NCBI GenBank assembly: GCA_900544075.1
Contig: UQTJ01000001.1
Span: 62,001 to 126,000 of the forward strand
Source: an uncultured Bacteroides sp.
Lineage (GTDB): Bacteria > Bacteroidota > Bacteroidia > Bacteroidales > Bacteroidaceae
Length of the DNA: 64,000 nt
Direction of reading: 5' to 3'
Shown: positions 18,629 through 26,554 of the stretch, piece after piece
Layout of the letters: each line of letters begins with the position of its first letter
Position numbering within the stretch: position 1 is the stretch's first letter
Program-made: the position numbers and the translations under genes
Notes under the pieces: model-generated
The model's database searches: none
Seen by the model: the letters and a program-made list of their open reading frames with translations, nothing else
Told to the model about the DNA's origin: nothing

Positions 18629-21600
18629 TTAAAATTTTAAAGTAACATTACAGCCTATATTACGCGTGGAAGGCATCATAAAGTAATCTATACCTTGATA
18701 GAAATTCTCCGTTGACGCCACACTTTCAGGATCGAATGGAGCCTTGCAATAAATCATCCACAAATTACGTCCTACAAGAGAAATAGACAAATCGCAAACA
18801 TCTCCCAACATCTTCTTCGGGAATGTATAACCTATAGAAGCTTCCTGCAAGCGTACGTTAGTGGCAGAATAAGTATAATATTGGGCCACAGCATCGCCGC
18901 TGCCTATCGTACGATACCAGTTTTCCGGGGTAATACGGTCATTGCCATTCACCATTACATACCCCCGGTCTCTTGCTGCGGCAGTCGATTCGGATACCCC
19001 GAAATCATCAAGCAAAGCCTGTGTACGTGAGAATACCACTCCTCCCAAACGTGCAGAAACCATGAAACCGAAATTAAAGTTCTTCCATGAGAAGCTGTTT
19101 CTCCATGCCATATTTGCCTTAGGCAACACACTTCCCAGCTTAATGTAATCATCAGAATTAGCAATCTTTTCCGTCACCGGTCTGCCATTATCGGCTATAT
19201 ATATATTCCCCTTGTCATCACGCTGCAAATCCATGTTAGAATATACATCCCCCATGGAGCCTCCTTCTTTCAAAAGGAAACGTGTGGAAGCCAGACCTCC
19301 CATATTAAGCGTGCTGATAGAGAATGCTTCTCCTGTGGCAGGGTTTATGGCATTGTCGGCCAAAGTCACAATCTTATTTTTGTTTGTAGAGAATGTATAA
19401 TTGCTGTTCCAGGTAAACTTGTTCCACGTTTTCTCATACCCCAATGAAAGTTCCACGCCCTGGTTCCTTACCGCACCTGTCTGTATGTACAGTTTTGAAT
19501 ATCCGGACACTCCAAGTTCAGGATTGAATGTCTGGTTCTTTGTCAGTGTGTTATAATAAGTCAAGTCAAGATTGAAATCTTTAAAGAATCTCATGCTCAA
19601 ACCGACTTCCCATGATTCTGTACGTTCCGGCTTCAGATTATACATAGGATACTGAGTAGTATTACTCCATTGTCCGGAACTTTCAATCCATTCATAACGC
19701 GGGTTTGCAATATATCTTTCAAAAGCAGTACCTACTGAGGCGAAAGATGCTCTCACTTTCATATACGACAGGTAATCTCTGTTCAAGTTAGGCATCAGCT
19801 CTGTCAATACGACAGACGCTCCCACTGACGGATAGAAGAATGATTTGCTATTGGAATTAGGTCCGGCAAGCTGTGAAGGCCAGTCATTACGTCCTGTGAG
19901 AGTCAAATAATATGTGCTCTTATATCCAACTTCGGCAGACGCGAACAAAGACTGTGTCTGTTCCCTCCATCCTTCTTGCAACTTTTGCGTTTTCCTTGTA
20001 CTCAAGTTCTGAACATAGAAACCGTTTGCCAGCCCAGGAACTTCACCTTCAAATGTCTCATCGGCAATAGGTCCCCTGTTCTTCAAGAAATCATATCTCA
20101 TATCAGTAAATGATCCTCCGACGTTTGCCTGCAAAGACCAGTCTTCGCCGAAATTCTTGTTTATATTTATCAGAAAATCGGCATATAGCTGCTTGTCAGA
20201 ACTCTTCTCTATGGCATACAAACCGCGTGTTGACAATTCTGTCATCTGAGTATTAGTTCCGGCATAATATTTCTCAGTATAAGTATTGTTTGAATTGTCA
20301 AGACGTACACGTCCGCTCACACTTAACCAATCCAAAATCTTATAGTTAAGGCTGGCATTAAACATATACCTGTCCTTTTTATTATTCCTCAGCTGCCTGT
20401 AATTTATCCAATACGGGTTCTGCATAACCATACCCGCATCACCAACAGGCCAATACTGTGTATTGATTTTTCGTGTCGCGTCGTACCTTTCGTACATCTT
20501 GATATCTTCCCAGTCGTTTCCTCTCGGGAACAAATATGCTCCTACGATAGGATTGTTGTATGTACCTTGGTTCACCATATTCTGGTCACCTTGCATAATA
20601 TAGCTTGCACCTACATCAAGGGTCATTTTATCATCAAGGAACGTTGTCGTGTTACGGAACGTGAAGTTATATCTGTTATATTTATTATTTGAAACTATAC
20701 CTCTTGAATTGACCGCAGCCGCGGATGCGTAAGTCTGGTTCTTGTCCGTACCGGTGGAAAGCGAGATACTCTCCGTACCCGTTATTCCTGTCCGGAAATA
20801 GTCGCTTACCGGATCATAACCATAATAATTGTAATCATTCAGTCTCTCGCCCCAGCTGCGTGTTATATCTGCAGACGACCATGAGCTACCTGTTCCATAA
20901 CGGTTCTGAAAGTCAGGGGCCACAAAAACGTTTGTGAATTCCGTGTTACTGTTGACTGTTATCCTTACCCTGCCTTCCTTGCCTTTCTTAGTGGTAATCA
21001 CAATAGCACCGTTTGCTGCATCGGAACCATAAAGTGCTGCTGCCGCCGCACCTGTAAGGACGGACATCGACTCTATATCTTCAGGGTTGATATCGGCTAT
21101 AGGTTCCGTGGCTCCTCTGGAATCGAATTCCGTGCCTCCCTTGTTGTTAGCCGAATACATCGGAACTCCATCTATTACATATAGTGCATTGGACGACTGC
21201 ATGATTGACTTCGTACCACGCATAACAACCTTTGATATACCACCCACTCCGGACGACGATGCGTTGATAGTGACACCCGCAACCTTACCACTCAAAGAAT
21301 TGACAAAGTTGACATCCTTGTTGGAAGTGATTTCATCGGCATTCACCTGTTGCACATTATAAGAAAGAGCCTTCTCCGAACGTTTGATGCCCAACGCTGT
21401 TACCACGACTTCCTCAAGCACTTCAGTATCCTCGCCCATAGTGACATTTATAATGGAATTCGCCGCACTGAACTCCACCGACTTGTATCCAACATAGGAG
21501 AATTGCAGGACTGAAGCCGGCCCGGCCACTTCCAGGCTGTAATTTCCGTCAAAGTCCGTGATTGCACCGTTTGTTGTTCCTTTCTCAAGCACAGTTACAC

Positions 21601-22036
21601 CAATAAGAGGCTCACCTTTTGAATCTACCACCTTACCGGAAACAGTTCTCTGCTGTTCCGCAATCTGGCTTTCTGAATTATCTGCCTTACCCTTCCTCGA
21701 CAAATAAACCACATTATCATCAACCTCATAAGAGATTCCCTTTCCCTCAAGAACCTTGTCTAAAGCCTCAGATATTGATGCATTGGAAAGATTTACTGAA
21801 CTTACCGACATTGAAGCCAGATCGTCATCATAAAAGAATTGGTAATTTGACTGAGATTTAATCTCCTTTATAACAGCACCTAAATTGGAGCCTTTCATAG
21901 AAAGATTAATCTGAGCAAAAGATTGCTGGAATGGCGATACCAATAACGCCGACGCCAGAAGAGTCCCAAGAAACTTTCTTGAACCCTTTATCGAACATTC
22001 GTCCGACAAGTTTGCCTTTTTAAGGTTAAACATCAT
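18629..22036 (-). CDS. SusC-type TonB-dependent transporter with STN signalling domain (locus 1)
   Basis: 1135 residues. A signal peptide (about 1-42) is followed by an STN domain (about 43-115, INLSMKGSNLGAVIKEIKS to ISYEVDDNVVYLSRKG). After it come a carboxypeptidase-D regulatory-like domain (about 130-210), the junction EEVVVTALGIKRSEKALSY, the TonB plug (about 225-340) and the barrel ending in GCNVTLKF. STN domains pass an occupancy signal to a periplasmic FecR-type anti-sigma factor. An ECF sigma gene lies directly upstream, but no anti-sigma gene is present between them. The protein should import glycans released by the endoglycosidase encoded downstream and may also sense them. Confidence 0.95.
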   Translation of the reverse strand: MMFNLKKANLSDECSIKGSRKFLGTLLASALLVSPFQQSFAQINLSMKGSNLGAVIKEIKSQSNYQFFYDDDLASMSVSSVNLSNASISEALDKVLEGKGISYEVDDNVVYLSRKGKADNSESQIAEQQRTVSGKVVDSKGEPLIGVTVLEKGTTNGAITDFDGNYSLEVAGPASVLQFSYVGYKSVEFSAANSIINVTMGEDTEVLEEVVVTALGIKRSEKALSYNVQQVNADEITSNKDVNFVNSLSGKVAGVTINASSSGVGGISKVVMRGTKSIMQSSNALYVIDGVPMYSANNKGGTEFDSRGATEPIADINPEDIESMSVLTGAAAAALYGSDAANGAIVITTKKGKEGRVRITVNSNTEFTNVFVAPDFQNRYGTGSSWSSADITRSWGERLNDYNYYGYDPVSDYFRTGITGTESISLSTGTDKNQTYASAAAVNSRGIVSNNKYNRYNFTFRNTTTFLDDKMTLDVGASYIMQGDQNMVNQGTYNNPIVGAYLFPRGNDWEDIKMYERYDATRKINTQYWPVGDAGMVMQNPYWINYRQLRNNKKDRYMFNASLNYKILDWLSVSGRVRLDNSNNTYTEKYYAGTNTQMTELSTRGLYAIEKSSDKQLYADFLININKNFGEDWSLQANVGGSFTDMRYDFLKNRGPIADETFEGEVPGLANGFYVQNLSTRKTQKLQEGWREQTQSLFASAEVGYKSTYYLTLTGRNDWPSQLAGPNSNSKSFFYPSVGASVVLTELMPNLNRDYLSYMKVRASFASVGTAFERYIANPRYEWIESSGQWSNTTQYPMYNLKPERTESWEVGLSMRFFKDFNLDLTYYNTLTKNQTFNPELGVSGYSKLYIQTGAVRNQGVELSLGYEKTWNKFTWNSNYTFSTNKNKIVTLADNAINPATGEAFSISTLNMGGLASTRFLLKEGGSMGDVYSNMDLQRDDKGNIYIADNGRPVTEKIANSDDYIKLGSVLPKANMAWRNSFSWKNFNFGFMVSARLGGVVFSRTQALLDDFGVSESTAAARDRGYVMVNGNDRITPENWYRTIGSGDAVAQYYTYSATNVRLQEASIGYTFPKKMLGDVCDLSISLVGRNLWMIYCKAPFDPESVASTENFYQGIDYFMMPSTRNIGCNVTLKF

Positions 22037-22169
22037 AATATGTCATATTTTTAAAGTTACGCATATATAACAACCATGATGTATAAAAACACTTAGGCAA
22101 ATTTTCATCTTTTTTCAAAAAAAAACTACAGAAAGCCCACACGCCTCTTCGCTTCTCGCTGCAACACTC

Positions 22170-22778
22170 TTATTTCCAGCTAATTACAAGGACACGGGGG
22201 GGGGGTAAATTTGACAAAATTATTTTGATTATCAGAATTACATATGGAACAAGATGCCCGAGTTTCTCACGCAAAAATTTCAACGCTTTATACATATGCG
22301 CCTCAACAGTACGAAGAGAAATACCTAATGCGTCGGCTATTTCTTTATTGGTATGATTATATATATAACTTAGTTTGAATATCTCACGACATTTATCCGG
22401 CAAAGAATTTATTGCAGAATTTATTTCTTTACGGAGTTCAAGATTTTCCATACGCTGGATTACATCAGAATTGTCAGGTTGATAAAAATCAATCCTACTG
22501 TTATATAGCTCCATTTCTTCAGCACTATAACTATCTACCACATTTTTATGTTTAATAACATTCAGTGCCTTAGTATATACCGAACGGTAAAGAAACGACT
22601 TAATGTTATCGCCAAACTCTACTGAGTCTCTACGATTCCACAATTCAAAGAAAACATCCTGAATAATGTCTTCCGCTTCATCCTCGTCAACAAAACGGGT
22701 AGCATAAAACACCAAATTAGAATAGTGTTTCTCAAAAAGCGACACATATGTTTTCTTTAAATCAGTTTCTACCATCAA
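22170..22778 (-). CDS. ECF-type RNA polymerase sigma factor (FecI-like)
   Basis: 202 residues with region 2 at about 10-80 (FEKHYSNLVFYATRFV, DEAEDIIQDVFFELWNRR) and region 4 at about 128-175 (LPDKCREIFKLSYIYN, NKEIADALGISLRTVEAHMYKALKFLRE). This is the Bacteroidales ECF type that usually pairs with a FecR anti-sigma factor and an STN-bearing SusC. Here the SusC starts 133 bp downstream with no FecR gene between. The last 14 or so residues (SNLPPPRVLVISWK) are encoded across a run of ten C (22205-22196), where slippage would give other short tails. Core domains are unaffected. The start could be the first or second of two adjacent Met codons. Confidence 0.92.
   Translation of the reverse strand: MMVETDLKKTYVSLFEKHYSNLVFYATRFVDEDEAEDIIQDVFFELWNRRDSVEFGDNIKSFLYRSVYTKALNVIKHKNVVDSYSAEEMELYNSRIDFYQPDNSDVIQRMENLELRKEINSAINSLPDKCREIFKLSYIYNHTNKEIADALGISLRTVEAHMYKALKFLREKLGHLVPYVILIIKIILSNLPPPRVLVISWK
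22196..22205 (-). repeat. C10 homopolymer tract in the sigma factor 3' end
   Basis: Ten consecutive C on the coding (minus) strand. In the given length the tail reads ..NLPPPRVLVISWK. With one extra C it would read ..NLPPPPCPCN and stop, and with one fewer ..NLPPPVSL and stop. Tracts of this length are prone to slipped-strand mispairing. Confidence 0.85.
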
Positions 22779-22802
22779 TAGTATTTTTTAAGCTTCTAAT
22801 TG

Positions 22803-22810
22803 CAAATATA
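22803..22810 (-). promoter_or_regulatory. Putative -7 box for the ECF sigma gene
   Basis: TATATTTG on the minus strand, 25 bp before the sigma factor start, matches TAnnTTTG. No clear -33 TTTG was found at the right distance, so this rests on one box. Confidence 0.45.
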
Positions 22811-23778
22811 CTCTTTTTTTCTTATAATTTAAAAATCATGCTTGAGTTAATAACCCATCCCCAAAATCCACTATCATTATTAAAGTTATTAAATACATAA
22901 ATATCAAATAAACTACTAAATTGTAGCAAGAATTATCTTGACCGTATTCCATCCCATTTATTCACAAATCATCACGTAATACCATTAAAGTACCTTTTCG
23001 TGTAAAGTCATCGTGGTTAAAATCCGTATGAAAAACCTGATATACATTCCATTCCTTCTACAATGCCTCTGTCTTCTGTCCCCTTGAGAAGTCCCTTTCT
23101 TCCAAGAAAATAATTCTTCAGAGTAGATACAAGAAAGCTCTTTCTAAAACGGCGCAAACAACGAAGGAAATATATACTTCCCTCATTCGCTAAAGAATAT
23201 ATCATATCTGTCTTATCGATATATATAACCGCCTTCTATACGGTCAAAACTTTAGATTCCTATAGGATATTTCATTATTATTTGTCTGTTTCACAAATAT
23301 AATGTAAAATAAGTAAAGTACAAAAAGATAAGAAAAATTACTTTAATACATTATAATAATGTAAGGACACATATTATCTACACTTTGTATTATAGAAAAA
23401 CGAGATTACGCAACTCCTTACAAAATTATATTAAGCTATCTCGTTCTTGAACTTAATATTTGGCTTAAAAACATAATTGAGTTTATCATTCTCCGTTAGT
23501 TTCCAATAATTGGCCAAACTGGGAATAAATGATATTCTTTAAATATTCAATTACTGTGTATTCATCATCGAATAGAAACCCTCTCTTTTTAAACACATAA
23601 ATATGTTCAGCAATCTTATGGATTGCTTAGTATATGTTACCATAGGTGTATAAAAAAAGAAGTTAAGACTTAGTACGCATTGCGAAGAAGTGTGGCGGAA
23701 ATTGTTAATACAAAAGTACTTTTCTATAGTAATATAAAATACACGGATAAAGGCGGACTTTAAAAGAAATTAATTCCG

Positions 23779-23786
23779 TACTTTTG
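23779..23786 (+). promoter_or_regulatory. Putative -7 box upstream of the HU-like gene
   Basis: TACTTTTG matches TAnnTTTG. Transcription would begin near 23793, placing the 22-bp array in the untranslated leader. No good -33 box was seen at 19-21 bp. Confidence 0.4.
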
Positions 23787-23825
23787 TATATCGGAGACAT
23801 GGCGAAAACAAGCCGATGTTTTTTG

Positions 23826-23911
23826 GTGCCGACTATAGTGGGCAATGGTGCTGACTACAGTGGGCAGCATTACCGACTATAGTGAGCAGTGCTGCCGACT
23901 ACAGTCAGCAC
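23826..23911 (+). repeat. Four tandem 22-bp repeats with palindromic core
   Basis: The core GACTA recurs at 23831, 23853, 23875 and 23897, an exact 22-bp period. The unit consensus is CCGACTAYAGTGGGCAG followed by a variable 5 bp. Each unit has inverted arms ACT/AGT, and unit 2 extends to TGCTG/CAGCA. The outer edges (TTTGGTGC and GCACCAAA) are also inverted copies of each other. The period is not a multiple of three and there are no unique spacers, so neither a protein repeat nor a CRISPR array is meant. It ends 39 bp before the HU-like start codon. Confidence 0.85.
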
Positions 23912-23950
23912 CAAATTCTTTAAGTTCAAAAAATATAAAACAAAGACAAT

Positions 23951-24580
23951 ATGGGAAAGATTAAATTTGATTTCTACAAGAATCCGAACATAAAAAGCGA
24001 AAACAGCAAGTCCGAATACCACATCAGAATCTGCGACAGACAAACCATTGGCACAAAGGGGATTGTAGACAATATCCACATGAAAAGCACACTTACATCA
24101 GCTGATATTAATGCCGTCATAATAGCCTTTCAGGACGAGATAGCCAATCAATTGGGGCAGGGAAAGATTGTCAGGTTAGAAGGATTATGCAGTTTCGACA
24201 TCAGCCTGAAACCTAAAAACGGAATCTGTACCGGAGAGGAGAGCAGCAAGGAGATAGAGCTGAAATCGGTCAATATCAACCCGGAAAAGGAATTTATGGA
24301 AAGGGTGCAGAAGTGTATAAACGAAACGGGAATGGAGAAGGTGACAGGAAAACATTCAGTAACAATCCCGGATGAGAAAGTCGACTCTCTACTGACTGAA
24401 TATTTCAGAAAGGAGAAGACCGTCACCAGACCAAAGCTACAGGAACTCTGCTCCATGACTCGCTATATGGCCATGCAGCAAATAAAACGTCTGACCGACA
24501 GCGGAAAACTGATAAACATTGGTTTCAAGAATCATCCGCTGTATGTGCCGGCTCCGGGGTGTTTCGGTACTGAAGAATAG
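23951..24580 (+). CDS. HU-like DNA-binding protein with C-terminal winged-helix-like region
   Basis: 209 residues. Residues about 1-125 match the Bacteroidales histone-like (HU-related) family: IKFDFYKNPN at the start, a helical pair (STLTSADINAVIIAFQDEIANQL), then GQGKIVRLEGLCSFDISLKP, which is the beta-saddle part. A linker leads to a C-terminal domain (about 140-205) with PDEKVDSLLTEYF, RPKLQELCSMTRYMAMQQIKRLTDSGKLINIG and NHPLYVPAPG. That pattern looks like a winged helix. HU-like proteins bend or coat DNA; the added domain may give sequence preference. A phased repeat array lies immediately upstream, which suggests autoregulation but does not prove it. The gene is separated from the ATPase gene by 107 bp with its own -7 box. 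Confidence 0.82.
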   Translation: MGKIKFDFYKNPNIKSENSKSEYHIRICDRQTIGTKGIVDNIHMKSTLTSADINAVIIAFQDEIANQLGQGKIVRLEGLCSFDISLKPKNGICTGEESSKEIELKSVNINPEKEFMERVQKCINETGMEKVTGKHSVTIPDEKVDSLLTEYFRKEKTVTRPKLQELCSMTRYMAMQQIKRLTDSGKLINIGFKNHPLYVPAPGCFGTEE

Positions 24581-24646
24581 AAAACAAAATATGCATATTA
24601 GAAGCAAAAACATTGTTAACTCTATTTTACAATACATATATTTGAT

Positions 24647-24654
24647 TAAATTTG
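24647..24654 (+). promoter_or_regulatory. Putative -7 box for the ATPase-Toprim pair
   Basis: TAAATTTG matches TAnnTTTG, 33 bp before the ATG at 24688. The -33 element is not clear at the standard distance. It suggests that the ATPase-Toprim pair can be transcribed apart from the HU-like gene. Confidence 0.4.
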
Positions 24655-24687
24655 CGTTCTAAACCATAATTGGAGTATTCAAGGACT

Positions 24688-25722
24688 ATGTTTAAAAAAA
24701 TCGAAATAGAAAGATTCAGAGGTATAAGACATGCTTCAATAGGAGGGCTCAGACAAATTAATCTTTTCTTCGGGAAGAATAATTGCGGCAAATCCTCTTT
24801 ATTGGAATCATTGTTCCTGGCCAGTGGTTTATCAAATCCGATACTCCCAATCAATGTCAACATAATGCGAGGGTATAACAAATCGCGTTTGGATGACCTT
24901 AAATTGGATTTCTACAACTTAGATTCGACCCGTCCTATCCACATCCGGACCGAGAATGAGGAAATACGCGACTTGAACATTCATCTGTTTGTCAGAAATC
25001 AGAAAAACATTTCCATCAATACAGATGACCCAAACATCCTTTCAAATGTAGAGGAGGAGCAGTATGGGCTGAGATTTGAGTTCAAGATTAACAACGAGCA
25101 GTTCTCGTCTTCATTGCATTTCAACTCTGAGGCTCCAAGCAATGCCACCCGACTAATCGCCAAGGATTATACAGAATCTTTGCGTTGTACATACTTAAGT
25201 CCGAAATACGATTTCAATGCATCCATACAGGGATTACAGAATATTCTACAGAACAAGGATGAACGTTTTATAGTGGAAGGATTGAAATTAATCGAGCCAC
25301 GCATCAAAGACTTCATTTTTACAGACAAGGAAATGCTTATCGACATAGGTCTTGCCAAACGTATTCCTGTAAACATGATGGGCGACGGAGCAAGAAAAAT
25401 AGTTTCTCTGCTAACCGCTATATACGATTGTAAAGACGGCACTCTGCTTGTTGATGAAATCAGCAACGGTTTCCACCATTCAGTAATGAGCGACTTATGG
25501 AGAGTTCTTATAAATGCAGCCATAAAGAATAATACCCAACTGTTTGTAACAACCCACGACATTGATTCTATCATAGGCCTCCGAAATGCAGCATTACATG
25601 ATTTCAGTGACACTGCTGCTGCTTTTAAGCTACTTAGAAGTCCGGATGACGAATTGAAAGCTTTTCACTATTCATTAGAGAGCCTTGACTATTCCATCAA
25701 TCAAGAAATAGAGATTAGATAA
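24688..25722 (+). CDS. OLD-like AAA ATPase, candidate phage-defence component
   Basis: 344 residues from the ATG at 24688, preferred over an upstream TTG at 24670 because AAGGA lies just before it and homologues begin with the FKKIEIERFRGI strand. Walker A is GKNNCGKSS (29-37), a signature-like loop MGDGARKIVSLL lies at 231-242, Walker B is GTLLVDEISNG (251-261) and the switch His is in VTTHD (287-291). This is the single-domain AAA_15/AAA_21 ATPase of the OLD/ABC-like class. The Toprim protein follows after 1 bp. Split ATPase plus Toprim pairs occur in defence systems of the PARIS, AbiL and OLD-related groups, where the ATPase senses infection and controls the nuclease. Which group this belongs to cannot be decided by eye. 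Confidence 0.85.
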   Translation: MFKKIEIERFRGIRHASIGGLRQINLFFGKNNCGKSSLLESLFLASGLSNPILPINVNIMRGYNKSRLDDLKLDFYNLDSTRPIHIRTENEEIRDLNIHLFVRNQKNISINTDDPNILSNVEEEQYGLRFEFKINNEQFSSSLHFNSEAPSNATRLIAKDYTESLRCTYLSPKYDFNASIQGLQNILQNKDERFIVEGLKLIEPRIKDFIFTDKEMLIDIGLAKRIPVNMMGDGARKIVSLLTAIYDCKDGTLLVDEISNGFHHSVMSDLWRVLINAAIKNNTQLFVTTHDIDSIIGLRNAALHDFSDTAAAFKLLRSPDDELKAFHYSLESLDYSINQEIEIR

Positions 25723-25723
25723 T

Positions 25724-26344
25724 ATGAACAGAATTTTTATCGAAGCCAAAAACAATAAAACTCCGGAATACCATTTCCTAATGGCTATTCTGAATGGTTT
25801 CTTTCCAGACAAAGAAATAGAATTTATTTTTATGGATGGCATCGGGAATCTGTTTAATGAAACGAACATAAATCTGATATCACAATCGCAAATCACTGGA
25901 GATAAAGTTTTAGTCATTGCAGATGCAGACACCAAGGAAAAGGGATATGGATACGAAAAGCGTAAGGCTGAAATAGAACAAGGAATGTCAAAACATAACA
26001 TTACGTTTCCATATTTCATATATCCAGACAATCATAGCGACGGCGACGTAGAAGTTCTAATGGAATACTCTGCAAGACGCGACTTGCATTCTGCGTTTTT
26101 CGACTGTTTCGAAGATTACGAGAAATGCGTTTCAGGCATTAAAGACAAGTCCGGCAACGAATTATATAATACCCCAAACAGGAAAGGTAAACTGCACACT
26201 TACATAACCGCACAAAAGTTGTGCAGCAAATCACGTAACAGATTGGGCTCCGGTGACTGGCTTTTTGGCGACGCGAACTATTGGGACTTAAATTCTGAAG
26301 CATTAATCCCTCTGAAAGAGTTTTTATCCGTTAACCTAAAATAA
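25724..26344 (+). CDS. Small Toprim-fold protein (DUF3226/DUF4435-like), partner of the ATPase
   Basis: 206 residues. The N-terminal strand RIFIEAKNNKTPEY carries Glu7, followed by the strand KVLVIADADTKEKG with D67-x-D69 and then HSDGDVEVLMEYS with D108, E110 and E114. A lone Glu plus DxD is the metal-binding pattern of Toprim nucleases. The C-terminal half (about 120-206) is helical and ends in LFGDANYWDLNSEALIPLKEFL, typical of DUF3226-type proteins. The start codon lies 1 bp after the ATPase stop, so the two are translationally coupled. An effector nuclease released or switched on by the ATPase is the natural model. No terminator was seen after it. Confidence 0.78.
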   Translation: MNRIFIEAKNNKTPEYHFLMAILNGFFPDKEIEFIFMDGIGNLFNETNINLISQSQITGDKVLVIADADTKEKGYGYEKRKAEIEQGMSKHNITFPYFIYPDNHSDGDVEVLMEYSARRDLHSAFFDCFEDYEKCVSGIKDKSGNELYNTPNRKGKLHTYITAQKLCSKSRNRLGSGDWLFGDANYWDLNSEALIPLKEFLSVNLK

Positions 26345-26519
26345 AGAGCTACAGCATAAAAAACAAGGGACTTCCGCACAATCCATATAACTTTTAAACA
26401 CCATTTAAATACAGTTTAAAATGTTATACTTTCGATATTTGGACGATAAAAACGGACAGTTTATCCATAATTTTATATAAAACTACAGGAAATGTTCTGT
26501 TTAGACAAAAAAACTTTCT

Positions 26520-26527
26520 ACTTTTGC
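26520..26527 (+). promoter_or_regulatory. Putative -7 box upstream of the DUF6242 gene
   Basis: TACTTTTG, 27 bp before the ATG at 26555; matches TAnnTTTG. A weak TTTA lies 15 bp upstream, nearer than the usual distance. Confidence 0.45.
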
Positions 26528-26554
26528 AACTTGTAACATAGTAATCATTTGCAA

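Larger units (their letters stand above)
22779..23950. other. Gene-poor AT-rich region
   Basis: About 1.17 kb with no convincing gene. On the minus strand a -7 box TATATTTG (22810-22803) could drive the sigma factor gene. Around 23460-23640 (minus) there is a short protein-like stretch interrupted by stops, possibly a decayed gene. On the plus strand a TACTTTTG box (23779-23786) and then a 22-bp tandem array (23826-23911) precede the HU-like gene. The change from the locus 1 genes to this region looks like an edge of acquired or remodelled DNA. Confidence 0.5.

Noticed and set aside
23017..23205. 62-codon minus-strand open frame
   Set aside because: No motif, no promoter, no neighbours in an operon; it could be chance in a gene-poor region.
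23826..23911. CRISPR array
   Set aside because: Units are contiguous 22-mers with no unique spacers and no cas gene nearby; the same holds for 57997-58080.
24670..24687. TTG start for the AAA ATPase
   Set aside because: The ATG at 24688 has a better upstream AAGGA and begins at the expected first strand of the domain.
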